DNA from: Chryseobacterium oryctis
GTDB lineage: Bacteria; Bacteroidota; Bacteroidia; Flavobacteriales; Weeksellaceae
Direction: 5' to 3'
Length of the DNA: 64,000 nt
Assembly: GCF_025971925.1 (NCBI RefSeq)
Contig: NZ_JAPDHV010000001.1
Span: 434,001-498,000, forward strand
Notes under the pieces: model-generated
The model's database searches: none
Seen by the model: the letters and a program-made list of their open reading frames with translations, nothing else
Told to the model about the DNA's origin: nothing
Program-made: the position numbers and the translations under genes
Shown: piece after piece, positions 16,998-25,601 of the stretch
How the letters are laid out: each line of letters opens with the position of its first letter
Position numbering within the stretch: position 1 is the first letter of the stretch

Positions 16998-17447
16998 TTA
17001 CTCTTCCCAAGTAATCGGAATATAAACCGTAATATAACCATCTGTCCCAACTTGAGCATCAGAAACAGTTCCTTGTACAGAACCATATCCTGCCCAACCT
17101 CCTTGACCCTGCATAGCCCAGAAAGTATATGTACCTTCCGGAAGTTCTTCATAATAAGCAGGGAGTGACTGAAATCCTCCTCCATAATATGTGTCAAAAG
17201 TTTCTCCGGTAACATTATTCGTTGCCATAAAGCTCCCTACATCATAATTTCCTGAAAGAATTTTATCTCCATTTTTTGAAAGAAGCCCATATCTTATTTT
17301 ATAAGTCTTAGCTTTGGAAACTTCTTTTGACATAATAGATTTTACAGGTATATTCTCACTACCTATGATAGCATCATGGGGTGATTGTGCCGTAAACCCC
17401 ATAGATAGACCTCCAAAAACTAAAGTTTTCAGAATTAAATTTTTCAT
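16998..17447 (-). CDS. Hypothetical secreted protein
   Basis: 149 residues. MKNLILKTLVFGGLSMGFTAQ is a signal peptide, so the protein is exported. The mature part is rich in Gly, Tyr and Trp, with YYGGGFQSLPAYYEELPEGTYTFWAMQGQGGW in the middle, and is likely all-beta. The family is not recognised and there is no T9SS tail. It has its own -7 box (17468-17475) and terminator, so it is probably a single-gene unit. Confidence 0.7.
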   Translation of the reverse strand: MKNLILKTLVFGGLSMGFTAQSPHDAIIGSENIPVKSIMSKEVSKAKTYKIRYGLLSKNGDKILSGNYDVGSFMATNNVTGETFDTYYGGGFQSLPAYYEELPEGTYTFWAMQGQGGWAGYGSVQGTVSDAQVGTDGYITVYIPITWEE

Positions 17448-17467
17448 ATTAATGCAATTTGTTATTT

Positions 17468-17475
17468 CAAAAATA
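17468..17475 (-). promoter_or_regulatory. -7 box of the 149-residue secreted protein gene
   Basis: TATTTTTG on the minus strand, 20 bases before the ATG at 17447. Confidence 0.45.
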
Positions 17476-17613
17476 AGAGATTTACATTAAATAAATCTAA
17501 ACTCATAATTAACGATATATTACATTGATAAATAGACAAAAAAAGCAATAAACCTTAGTATTAAAATTTATAATTTACATACCTTGCAGCCTATTTTATT
17601 TTATTATTAACAA

Positions 17614-18936
17614 ATGTCATACGGATTTATGAAGAAAAGTAAGTTGAGTAATGTTTTAACACTAGGTTTTGCGCTTTTTGCAATGTTTTTTGGAGCCGGA
17701 AATTTACTATTACCCCCTTTAATTGGAGTAGAAACAGGCGCTAATTTTTTTATTGCAATAATTTCATTTGGATTAACAGGAGTTCTTTTACCTTTTACAG
17801 GAATTTTATCTGTCGTATTTTCAGGAGATAGCTTTCATGATTTAGGAAATCGAATTAATAAATACTTAGTTTTAATTTTAGGAACTATTACCATTATTTG
17901 TATAGGACCTTTAATCGCAATACCAAGAACTGCTGCAACTACTTTTGAAGTTGGTATTAAACCCTTTTTTCAGGGAATGAATCCAATATGGAGTTCATTC
18001 GTTTTTTTCGCAATAACACTTGCTCTGGCAATTCGCCCTTCAAAAGTAGTCGATGTTATAGGAAATTACCTCACCCCTATTTTGCTGGTTCTTTTAGTAA
18101 TATTAATTACAATGGGAATAATCAACCCAACTGCAAATTTTTCGTCATCTAAATTATCAATGACAGGTGCTTTTTCTAGAGGTTTTATAGAAGGCTACCA
18201 AACATTAGATGTTTTAGCTTCAGTTATTTTTGCCGGTATCATTATTAAAGCAACAAAAGATAAAGGATACGTAGATAAAAAAAGTAAATCCCAAATTGTT
18301 ATTGTTTCAGGATTATTATCAACGACCTGTTTACTATTCGTTTATGGTGGATTAATTTATCTGGGGGCTACATCAGGTGTCGCAAACGGCACTGAAATAT
18401 CTCGTTCAGAATTACTAATTCACATTTCTCAAAATATCTTAGGACAATATGGTGTTATAGCTATTGCATTATGTATGGCTTTCGCTTGTTTAACCACTTC
18501 CATTGCGCTTACATCTGCAGTCGGAACATTTTTGAATAAAATTACCAATGGTAAATTGAGCTATACTTTATTAACCATTTTATGCACAATAATATCTTTC
18601 GGATTATCAATAAAAGGAGTAGATAAAATCATCGAATTTGCTTACCCTCCTTTAGTTTTTGTTTACCCAATCACAATAACTTTAGTTATTTACATTGTTT
18701 TATTCGGTCGATTTATTAAAAGTAAAGTTCCATATACTCTCGCATTGATATGTTCAACAGTTATTGCTGTTTTTGATTTACTTAAATTATTCGGAAAACT
18801 GGATGAATCTACTTTAAAATATTTAGATAAAATTCCGTTTTTTGAATATGGATTAGGCTGGATCATACCTTCCCTTATCGGATTTATTTTAGGTTTAGGA
18901 ATAGATAAGATTGTAAACAAAAAAACATCTGTGTAA
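17614..18936 (+). CDS. brnQ: Branched-chain amino acid transporter (LIVCS family)
   Basis: 440 residues, almost entirely hydrophobic helices (about 12), as for BrnQ, which imports Leu, Ile and Val with a cation. The opening LGFALFAMFFGAGNLLLPPLIGVETG is the family signature. An internal ATG at 17629 (MKKSKLSN) is an equally good start. It stands alone, and no regulatory leader is obvious in the 166 bases upstream. Confidence 0.92.
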   Translation: MSYGFMKKSKLSNVLTLGFALFAMFFGAGNLLLPPLIGVETGANFFIAIISFGLTGVLLPFTGILSVVFSGDSFHDLGNRINKYLVLILGTITIICIGPLIAIPRTAATTFEVGIKPFFQGMNPIWSSFVFFAITLALAIRPSKVVDVIGNYLTPILLVLLVILITMGIINPTANFSSSKLSMTGAFSRGFIEGYQTLDVLASVIFAGIIIKATKDKGYVDKKSKSQIVIVSGLLSTTCLLFVYGGLIYLGATSGVANGTEISRSELLIHISQNILGQYGVIAIALCMAFACLTTSIALTSAVGTFLNKITNGKLSYTLLTILCTIISFGLSIKGVDKIIEFAYPPLVFVYPITITLVIYIVLFGRFIKSKVPYTLALICSTVIAVFDLLKLFGKLDESTLKYLDKIPFFEYGLGWIIPSLIGFILGLGIDKIVNKKTSV

Positions 18937-19115
18937 TTATTACTTAAAATAAAACCATCAAAATCTAATTAATATTCATATTTCTCAACGAAAACGCCTC
19001 ATTTAAGATATTTTTAGAATTTTTAACATTACTTAACCTGAATTTGGCTTCATAATTGAAAATATTTAAACAATCTCAGTAATACTACTTTGATATCCTA
19101 ATTAAAATTTGAGTT

Positions 19116-19658
19116 ATGAAAAATATATTATTAACAGGTTTAGTGTCAATTTTCATGTTGACAGCTTGTAAAAAAGACAACCAAGTAGCAGAAAAATCTC
19201 TGGAACAACAAAAAGTAGAATTCCAGATGAGACAACTGGAAATCGAAAAACAAAAACTGGCCATCGAAAAAGAAAAAATGGCTTACGAAACACAAAAAAA
19301 AGCAGACAGCATCGCTGAAGTTAAAAAAGCAAAAAGTGAAGCAACTGCAAAAAATTCAAAACCACAGGTAATAAGAGAAACCAAAACAATATATAGAGAC
19401 AGAGAATCCTCAAGTTCAAGTTCAAACGGAACTTACGCAGACAACGGAAATAGTGCTTCTCAAGGAACAACACAAAAAAAAGGAATGAGTAAAGCCGCTA
19501 AAGGAACCATTATCGGAACTGTAGGTGGAGCTGCAGCTGGCGCTATAATTTCTAAGAAAAACAGAGGTTTAGGTGCTGTAATTGGCGGTGTTGTTGGTGG
19601 TGCGACTGGTTATACAATCGGTAGAGCTGGTGATAGAAAAGATGGTAGAGTTCAATAA
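19116..19658 (+). CDS. Lipoprotein with coiled coil and glycine zipper
   Basis: 180 residues. MKNILLTGLVSIFMLTACKK has a lipobox with Cys18. Residues about 25-75 are rich in Glu, Lys and Gln and form a coiled coil. A Ser-rich linker follows (SSSSSS). The C-terminal third, GTIIGTVGGAAAGAII and GLGAVIGGVVGGATGYTIG, is a YMGG-type glycine zipper that may insert in a membrane. Probably an envelope lipoprotein of unknown role. A strong terminator follows. Confidence 0.82.
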   Translation: MKNILLTGLVSIFMLTACKKDNQVAEKSLEQQKVEFQMRQLEIEKQKLAIEKEKMAYETQKKADSIAEVKKAKSEATAKNSKPQVIRETKTIYRDRESSSSSSNGTYADNGNSASQGTTQKKGMSKAAKGTIIGTVGGAAAGAIISKKNRGLGAVIGGVVGGATGYTIGRAGDRKDGRVQ

Positions 19659-19686
19659 CATTAATTTAATACTTTCACAATAAATT

Positions 19687-19719
19687 AAAAGATTGCTTAT
19701 TTTTAGGCAATCTTTTTTT
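19687..19719 (+). terminator. Terminator after the glycine-zipper lipoprotein
   Basis: A 10-bp stem AAAAGATTGC/GCAATCTTTT (19687-19696 with 19707-19716) and a T run that runs directly into the ATG of the next gene at 19720. Confidence 0.85.
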
Positions 19720-21351
19720 ATGTTTTTAATCTTAATTTCGACAATTTTCATATTCCCTACCTTGATGGGCTGGGGAAAAATCACAAATTCACTCTTCGGA
19801 AGCTTATGTAAAGGAATTTCAGGAAATATATTTTCCGGAATCTTTATCATAAGCCTTATCTGGACTATCTTATCATTCTTCTTTCCGTTAAATATATACG
19901 TTGAAGTTATCACTATTTTAATTGGACTTTTTTTCTTTTTCAGAGAAAAATTGTATTTACCTCTTTATAATTTTTCAAAAAAAGAAACAGTTTTATTCGG
20001 TGGAATTATTTTATTGATTTTATTCGGCAGTTCATTTCATCCCTTTATTTTAGACCATTTTGGATATTATATACCAAGCTTAAAGTGGCTTACAGAATAT
20101 GGTTTGGTAAAAGGTATTTCAAATCTAGACCTTACCTTAGGACAAATGTCGATTTGGCATATCTTTCAGGCAGGATTTTCAAATTTCACGGATCCTTTTT
20201 TAAGAATTAATGCCATTCTATTAATTATCTATTCCTTATATATTATAGAAAACAAAAGCTGGATTCAGCTTTGTTTCATTCCCGTATTATTACTGTTTTC
20301 GCAATCTCCAAGTCCCGATTTACCTGTAATTATTTTTTCAATAATTGTTTTAAGTGAAATTGTAAAAGAAAATAAAAATGTACATCTGATTTTTGCATTC
20401 TCAGTTTTTGTTTTTGCAATCAAACCAACGATGATTTGGTTACCAATTTTATCCTTTCTCTACTCTATTTTTATCGTTAAATTTAATTTTAAAAACTTAA
20501 TTCCCGGGACAATAATTCTTCTTCTATTCTTTATTAAAAATATCTGGACATTTGGATATCCTATCTTTCCAATTTCAATTGGCGACTTAGGAATAAGCTG
20601 GAAACCTAACCCTGAAGTTTTAAAAATATCTTCTCAATATGCGATTCTAAAAACGTATGATATGCAATATTCTTATCAGGAAATTCAACAGTTTTCTGGT
20701 TTAGACTATATTAAAAACTGGCTTTTCTTAAAAGGAATCAAATCGAAAATCAACATTCTTTTTATTCTGAGTTTATTCCTATTCATTGTATTTACTTACA
20801 TTAAAAAGAACAAAATCATTACTCTTATTTGTATTTCAATCATTATTAAAAGTGCATTGGTTTTACTATTTTCGGCTCAGTACAGATTTTTCATAGATGT
20901 ATTTTTTGTGATTTTCTTTGTGATGTTTATTTCATATTTTACTCAAAAGAAATCACTTTATATCTTTTCAGGTTTGAGTATTTTTTTCATCCTATTTTTA
21001 TCTTTCCCCAATCTTGTTCAAAAACTTGTTCCGAGTTTCAGGTTAGGAAATTTCATGACTAAATTTGAAAAAGAACAATTCTACAAACCATCTGTATATT
21101 ATTATAAAAAATTCGAATCTTATAAAATAGGGAATCTAAAATTTAATGTATCAAAAGATTATCCTTATAATTTCGACACTCAACTTCCGGCTATTTCAAC
21201 AAGTTTTATATTTGATGACATCAATGCAAATATTTTCCCACAGCTAATTGATGAAAATAATATTCAAAAAGGATTTATCTGGAAAAATTTAACAGAAAAA
21301 GAAAAAAAAGAAGCCCAAAACGTTATCAATAATATTAAAAAACACCCATAA
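19720..21351 (+). CDS. Polytopic membrane protein of unknown function
   Basis: 543 residues with about ten or more hydrophobic helices and a soluble C-terminal part of about 80 residues. I chose the ATG at 19720; an upstream TTG at 19693 lies inside the terminator stem. The helix layout, and a short polar loop (HFGYYIPSLKWLTEYG) after the first helices, resemble glycosyltransferase-C-like or LIC_10190-type membrane proteins, but I cannot name the family with confidence. The start follows the U-tract of the upstream terminator, so it depends on read-through or a promoter within that hairpin. Confidence 0.75.
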   Translation: MFLILISTIFIFPTLMGWGKITNSLFGSLCKGISGNIFSGIFIISLIWTILSFFFPLNIYVEVITILIGLFFFFREKLYLPLYNFSKKETVLFGGIILLILFGSSFHPFILDHFGYYIPSLKWLTEYGLVKGISNLDLTLGQMSIWHIFQAGFSNFTDPFLRINAILLIIYSLYIIENKSWIQLCFIPVLLLFSQSPSPDLPVIIFSIIVLSEIVKENKNVHLIFAFSVFVFAIKPTMIWLPILSFLYSIFIVKFNFKNLIPGTIILLLFFIKNIWTFGYPIFPISIGDLGISWKPNPEVLKISSQYAILKTYDMQYSYQEIQQFSGLDYIKNWLFLKGIKSKINILFILSLFLFIVFTYIKKNKIITLICISIIIKSALVLLFSAQYRFFIDVFFVIFFVMFISYFTQKKSLYIFSGLSIFFILFLSFPNLVQKLVPSFRLGNFMTKFEKEQFYKPSVYYYKKFESYKIGNLKFNVSKDYPYNFDTQLPAISTSFIFDDINANIFPQLIDENNIQKGFIWKNLTEKEKKEAQNVINNIKKHP

Positions 21352-21393
21352 ATTAAACAAGTTTTGAAACTTTATTATCTGAAGAAAAAAAGG

Positions 21394-21401
21394 TAATTTT
21401 G
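21394..21401 (+). promoter_or_regulatory. -7 box of aroC, four bases before the ATG
   Basis: TAATTTTG ends 4 bases before the aroC start codon, so transcription would begin at or next to the ATG, giving a leaderless mRNA. Confidence 0.55.
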
Positions 21402-21405
21402 TATC

Positions 21406-22476
21406 ATGTTCAATACTTTAGGTAATCTACTCAGTCTTACGACATTTGGGGAAAGTCATGGTTTGGCTTATGGTGGAATAATCAATAATTTTCCGGCAGG
21501 TTTAGCGGTTGATTTCGATAAAATTCAACAAGAATTAGATCGAAGAAAACCTGGACAATCAGCTATCGTTACACAAAGAAAAGAAAGTGATACGGTAAAA
21601 TTTCTTTCGGGAATTTTTGAAGGAAAAACCACAGGTACCCCAATTGGTTTTATCATCGAAAACGAAAATCAGAAATCGAAAGATTATGATCATATTGCGA
21701 ATTCTTATCGCCCAAGTCATGCTGACTTTACTTACGATCAAAAATTCGGAATCAGAGATTATCGTGGCGGAGGAAAATCTTCTGCCAGAGAAACCATCAA
21801 CTGGGTAGTTGCAGGTGCACTTGCAAAACAGCTTTTATCTACTATTGAAATCAATGCTTATGTATCTTCTGTAGGCGAAATTTTTTGTGAAAAACCTTAT
21901 CAGGATTTAGATTTTTCAAAAACAGAATCAAATGAAGTACGTTGTCCCGATTCAGAAACTGCCGAAAAAATGATTTCAAAAATTAAAGAAATCAAAAAAG
22001 AAGGCAACACGATTGGCGGAACAATTACCTGCGTTATCAAAAACGTACCTGTAGGCATTGGCGAACCGATATTTTCGAAACTTCAGGCTGAATTGGCGAA
22101 AGCAATGCTCAACATCAATGCGTGTAAAGGTTTTGAATACGGAAGCGGATTCTGCGGTGCAAAAATGACAGGAAAAGAACATAATGATCTTTTCAATGAA
22201 GATTTCACTACAAAATCTAATCTTTCAGGAGGAATTCAAGGGGGAATTTCAAACGGAATGGATATTTATTTCCGAGTAGCCTTCAAACCTGTCGCAACAA
22301 TTATCAGACCTCAGGAAAGTATTGACAAAGACGGAAACCCTGTAATTGTAGAAGGGAAAGGACGTCACGATCCATGTGTTGTTCCAAGAGCCGTTCCTGT
22401 TGTGGAAAGTTTGGCTGCTTTTGTATTGGCAGATTTATTCTTAATCAACAAAACAAGAAATATAAATAATTTTTAA
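21406..22476 (+). CDS. aroC: Chorismate synthase
   Basis: Converts EPSP to chorismate with reduced FMN, the last common step to aromatic amino acids. 356 residues, standard. Signatures are [15 protein letters not shown] near residue 10, [14 protein letters not shown] near residue 118, and the late [10 protein letters not shown] plus [16 protein letters not shown]. The ATG follows a -7 box by 4 bases. No other shikimate gene is nearby. Confidence 0.97.
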   Translation: MFNTLGNLLSLTTFGESHGLAYGGIINNFPAGLAVDFDKIQQELDRRKPGQSAIVTQRKESDTVKFLSGIFEGKTTGTPIGFIIENENQKSKDYDHIANSYRPSHADFTYDQKFGIRDYRGGGKSSARETINWVVAGALAKQLLSTIEINAYVSSVGEIFCEKPYQDLDFSKTESNEVRCPDSETAEKMISKIKEIKKEGNTIGGTITCVIKNVPVGIGEPIFSKLQAELAKAMLNINACKGFEYGSGFCGAKMTGKEHNDLFNEDFTTKSNLSGGIQGGISNGMDIYFRVAFKPVATIIRPQESIDKDGNPVIVEGKGRHDPCVVPRAVPVVESLAAFVLADLFLINKTRNINNF

Positions 22477-22497
22477 CCATAAAAACATTTTTTAGTA

Positions 22498-23061
22498 ATG
22501 GAGAATTACTGGAATCAAGGAATTTCTTTTGAAGAATATCTGAAAATCGCCGAAGAAAGATTAGCAAATCCTACAACTCAATCAGATATAGATTACAAAC
22601 CTTATTACGAACTGGGAATTCAAAGAATGGATAGAACTTTAAAAAAATTCTCTCCTGATGAAGAGCAGTTAAAAAAGCTTGATGGGAAAAATTTTGATGG
22701 GAAGATTTTGATAATTTCAGAACCTTGGTGTGGTGATGCAAGTGCAACAGTTCCTGCAGTTGCTAAATTCTTTGAAGGCAGAAATGATGTCAGAATTTTC
22801 TTGAGAGACAGTGATAAGACATTAATCAATCAGTTTTTAACCAACGGAACGGAATCAATCCCTAAAGTTCTTATCTTGGATAAAGATTTTAACGTTAAAA
22901 ATTCTTGGGGACCTCGTCCAAAATACGGGACAGAATTATTAATGAAATACAAAGCAGATCCTGAAGTTTATACAAAAGACGATTTTTATAATGAACTTCA
23001 GGTTTATTACGCGAGAAATAGAGGGAAAGATGCCATTCAGGAAATTTTAGAATTATTATGA
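22498..23061 (+). CDS. Thioredoxin-fold protein with a single active-site cysteine
   Basis: 187 residues. The core IISEPWCGDASATVPAVAKF places WCGDA where thioredoxins have WCxxC, so the second Cys is missing, and IPKVLILD supplies the cis-Pro strand. It fits the thioredoxin-like family often named Thioredoxin_9. It has no signal peptide, so it is cytoplasmic. Its stop overlaps the start of the next gene by 4 bases (ATGA), so the two are translationally coupled. Confidence 0.85.
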   Translation: MENYWNQGISFEEYLKIAEERLANPTTQSDIDYKPYYELGIQRMDRTLKKFSPDEEQLKKLDGKNFDGKILIISEPWCGDASATVPAVAKFFEGRNDVRIFLRDSDKTLINQFLTNGTESIPKVLILDKDFNVKNSWGPRPKYGTELLMKYKADPEVYTKDDFYNELQVYYARNRGKDAIQEILELL

Positions 23062-23600
23062 AAAAAAATATAATTTATATCGTATTAATTGCCATCATCG
23101 GGATAATTGCTTTTGTTCCAGGAGTGAAAGATACTTTAAGAGATACTTTTTTCCCAATTGCAACTATTGAAAACGCTGTACATATAAGTGAAGAAGATTA
23201 TGATATAGATTTAAAAGGAATAAACGTTCCGAGTACAAATCTAAAAGCTTTCAAAGATAAAAAACCTGTTTTCTTAAATTTTTGGGGAACGTGGTGTCCT
23301 CCTTGCAGAAAAGAATGGCCTTCTATTCAAAAGCTGTATGATTCCAGAAAAAATGATGTAGATTTTATATTAATTGCAATGAATGACCAGGAAGATGCTG
23401 TAGTAAAGTTTTTGAAAGAAAATAATTACAATGTCCCTGTTTATATTGCACAAAGCCCAATTTCTGAAAAAATATTGCCTAAAGCTTTTCCTACAACTTT
23501 TCTTTTAGACAAAACAGGAAGAATAATCATTAAGGAAGATGCATATAGAGATTGGAATACAGACTCTGTAAATCAGTTCATTGACAGTATAATTAAATAA
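23058..23600 (+). CDS. TlpA-like membrane-anchored thioredoxin
   Basis: 180 residues. A hydrophobic N-terminus (IIYIVLIAIIGIIAFVPG) probably anchors the protein with the catalytic domain in the periplasm. NFWGTWCPPCRKEWPSIQ holds the CPPC active site near residue 86, and AFPTTFLLD supplies the cis-Pro. This is the TlpA/ResA type of disulfide reductase. It is coupled to the upstream WCGDA protein by a 4-base overlap, which suggests a shared redox job. Confidence 0.88.
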   Translation: MKKNIIYIVLIAIIGIIAFVPGVKDTLRDTFFPIATIENAVHISEEDYDIDLKGINVPSTNLKAFKDKKPVFLNFWGTWCPPCRKEWPSIQKLYDSRKNDVDFILIAMNDQEDAVVKFLKENNYNVPVYIAQSPISEKILPKAFPTTFLLDKTGRIIIKEDAYRDWNTDSVNQFIDSIIK

Positions 23601-23685
23601 TTTTTTTAACTAAATTTTATAATTATTTGGTATAGAATTTGTGAAATTTGTAATGTTAAAAAAAATATTTTAATCTAAACACAAA

Positions 23686-24033
23686 ATGAAATACTCAAAA
23701 TTAAATTTAGCTAAAGAAGCTATCAACCACAAGGGCTTCATCAAAAAAATCCCTGACATCTTCAGAATGGTAAAAATGTGGCGAAAAGGAGCTTATCCTA
23801 TGAGATCTATTGATATTATTTTACCATTATTAGGGTTACTATATGTGATTTCACCAATAGATTTGATTCCCGAGGTGGCAATTCCTGTAGTAGGAGTTTT
23901 GGATGATTTAGCAATTTTATCTTTAGCTATACCAAAATTAATACGAGAAGTAGATAAGTTTTTGCTTTGGGAAACAGAACAAAAATACAATACCTCTGCT
24001 ACAAAAGTAATTGATGCCGAAATTGTAAAATAA
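23686..24033 (+). CDS. YkvA family (DUF1232) protein
   Basis: 115 residues. The conserved DUF1232 block is ILPLLGLLYVISPIDLIPEVAIPVVGVLDDLAIL, with the SPIDLIPE motif near residue 57 and two short hydrophobic helices. It is probably membrane-associated, and its role is unknown. It follows the thioredoxin pair after 85 bases and may have its own promoter. Confidence 0.87.
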   Translation: MKYSKLNLAKEAINHKGFIKKIPDIFRMVKMWRKGAYPMRSIDIILPLLGLLYVISPIDLIPEVAIPVVGVLDDLAILSLAIPKLIREVDKFLLWETEQKYNTSATKVIDAEIVK

Positions 24034-24136
24034 TTTTATAAATAATATCCTTTTTTAAGTCATTCCAATAAATTTTGGAGTGGCTTTTATTTTTATAATG
24101 AACACAGCTTGATTTCACTATTCACTTTCAAATCCT

Positions 24137-24144
24137 TAAATTTG
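24137..24144 (+). promoter_or_regulatory. -7 box of the UMP synthase gene
   Basis: TAAATTTG is an exact match to TAnnTTTG, 19 bases before the ATG at 24164. Confidence 0.6.
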
Positions 24145-24163
24145 CAATATCTAATAAAAAATA

Positions 24164-25531
24164 ATGGAAAGTAAAAAAGAATTCTTTTTAGAGTGCTACA
24201 AACTAGGTATCATTAAATTCGGGAGATTTACATTAAAAAGCGGAATTGAAAGCCCTTTCTATGTAGATTTAAGACCATTAGCTTCGGAACCTAAAATTTT
24301 AAAAAATCTTGCGAATTATTTATTGGAAATGCTTCCTCTTGATAATTTTGATTTGATTTGCGGAGTTCCGTACGCTGCACTTCCAATGGCAACTGCAATG
24401 TCCTTGGAAAGCTACATTCCATTAATTATTAAAAGAAAAGAAGCTAAAAGCTACGGTACAAAAAAATTAATTGAAGGTATTTATCAAAAAGGTCAGAATT
24501 GTCTTTTAGTAGAAGACGTTATCACTTCCGGAAAATCTTTGGTAGAAACCATTGCCGAAGTTGAACAGGAAGACCTGAAAGTTTCTGATATCGTGGTTGT
24601 TCTGGATAGAGAACAAGGTGGAAAACAACTTTTAGAAAGCAAAGGATTTAGAGTTCATACACTTTTCAATATTACAGAAGTTTGTGCTATTCTTCAGGAA
24701 GACGGACAACTTACTGACGAAGAAGTAAAAAGAATTCAGGACTTCTTACAAGGAAATCATATTCAGTTTGAAGAAAAAACTCGTCTTTCTTATGAGCAGA
24801 AACTGCAAAATGCACAACATTCTGTTTCAAAAAAATTATTAGAAACAACTTTAGCTAAAAAATCAAACCTTATAGCTTCCGCTGATGTTACAACCACTCA
24901 GGAATTATTAGATTTAGCTGAAAAAGTTGGTCCGCATATCATTGCCTTAAAAACTCATATTGATGTTATTTCAGATTTCGAATATGAAAAAACCATCACT
25001 CCACTGAAAGCAATAGCTGAAAAACATCAGTTCTTATTAATGGAGGACAGAAAATTTGCTGACATCGGAAACACCCAGGAATTACAATTTACAAGTGGTG
25101 TTTTTAAAATTACAAATTGGGCAGATTTCGTAACATCTCAGGTTATCGGAGGTTTTGAATCATTAGACTGTTTCAAAAATGTAGGAGTTGTTGCCATCAT
25201 CGGGATGTCTTCTAAAGGTACTTTAACAACAAACAGCTATAGAGAAGAAGCACTTAAAATAGCTTTATCTCACCCAAATGTAATCGGAGGAGTTTCTCAA
25301 AACGCTCTTCCTGACGAAGTTTTATTGTTTACACCTGGTGTAAATTTGGCAGATTCAGGGGATGGAAAAGGGCAACAATACAATACTCCGGAGCATGTTT
25401 TCCAGACTCTACATACAGATTTCATTATCGTAGGAAGAGGAATTTATAAGTCTGAAAATCCTGAACAGGCTGCAGTTACTTATAAAAACGAAGGATGGAA
25501 TGCTTATTTGAATTCTTTGAAAAAAAGTTGA
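24164..25531 (+). CDS. pyrE/pyrF: Bifunctional UMP synthase: orotate phosphoribosyltransferase + OMP decarboxylase
   Basis: 455 residues holding two enzymes. Residues about 1-205 are orotate phosphoribosyltransferase, with LIIKRKEAKSYGTKKLIEG and the PRPP loop LLVEDVITSGKSLVETI. Residues about 225-455 are OMP decarboxylase, with ALKTHIDVI, the catalytic MEDRKFADIGNT, and the late TPGV...GDGKGQQYNTPE and IVGRGI motifs. Domain order and the second-domain sequence resemble the eukaryotic UMPS fusion rather than the two separate genes usual in bacteria. It catalyses the last two steps of UMP synthesis from orotate. It stands alone, without other pyr genes. Confidence 0.93.
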   Translation: MESKKEFFLECYKLGIIKFGRFTLKSGIESPFYVDLRPLASEPKILKNLANYLLEMLPLDNFDLICGVPYAALPMATAMSLESYIPLIIKRKEAKSYGTKKLIEGIYQKGQNCLLVEDVITSGKSLVETIAEVEQEDLKVSDIVVVLDREQGGKQLLESKGFRVHTLFNITEVCAILQEDGQLTDEEVKRIQDFLQGNHIQFEEKTRLSYEQKLQNAQHSVSKKLLETTLAKKSNLIASADVTTTQELLDLAEKVGPHIIALKTHIDVISDFEYEKTITPLKAIAEKHQFLLMEDRKFADIGNTQELQFTSGVFKITNWADFVTSQVIGGFESLDCFKNVGVVAIIGMSSKGTLTTNSYREEALKIALSHPNVIGGVSQNALPDEVLLFTPGVNLADSGDGKGQQYNTPEHVFQTLHTDFIIVGRGIYKSENPEQAAVTYKNEGWNAYLNSLKKS

Positions 25532-25575
25532 GTCATAATTAACAATTTCTTTTCATAAATTATATTGAAATAAGT

Positions 25576-25583
25576 TATATTTG
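25576..25583 (+). promoter_or_regulatory. -7 box of the M1-like/beta-barrel gene
   Basis: TATATTTG is an exact match. A TTG at 25581 lies inside this box, which argues that translation starts at the later TTG at 25602. Confidence 0.55.
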
Positions 25584-25601
25584 GTACTTTATCACAATTT
25601 A

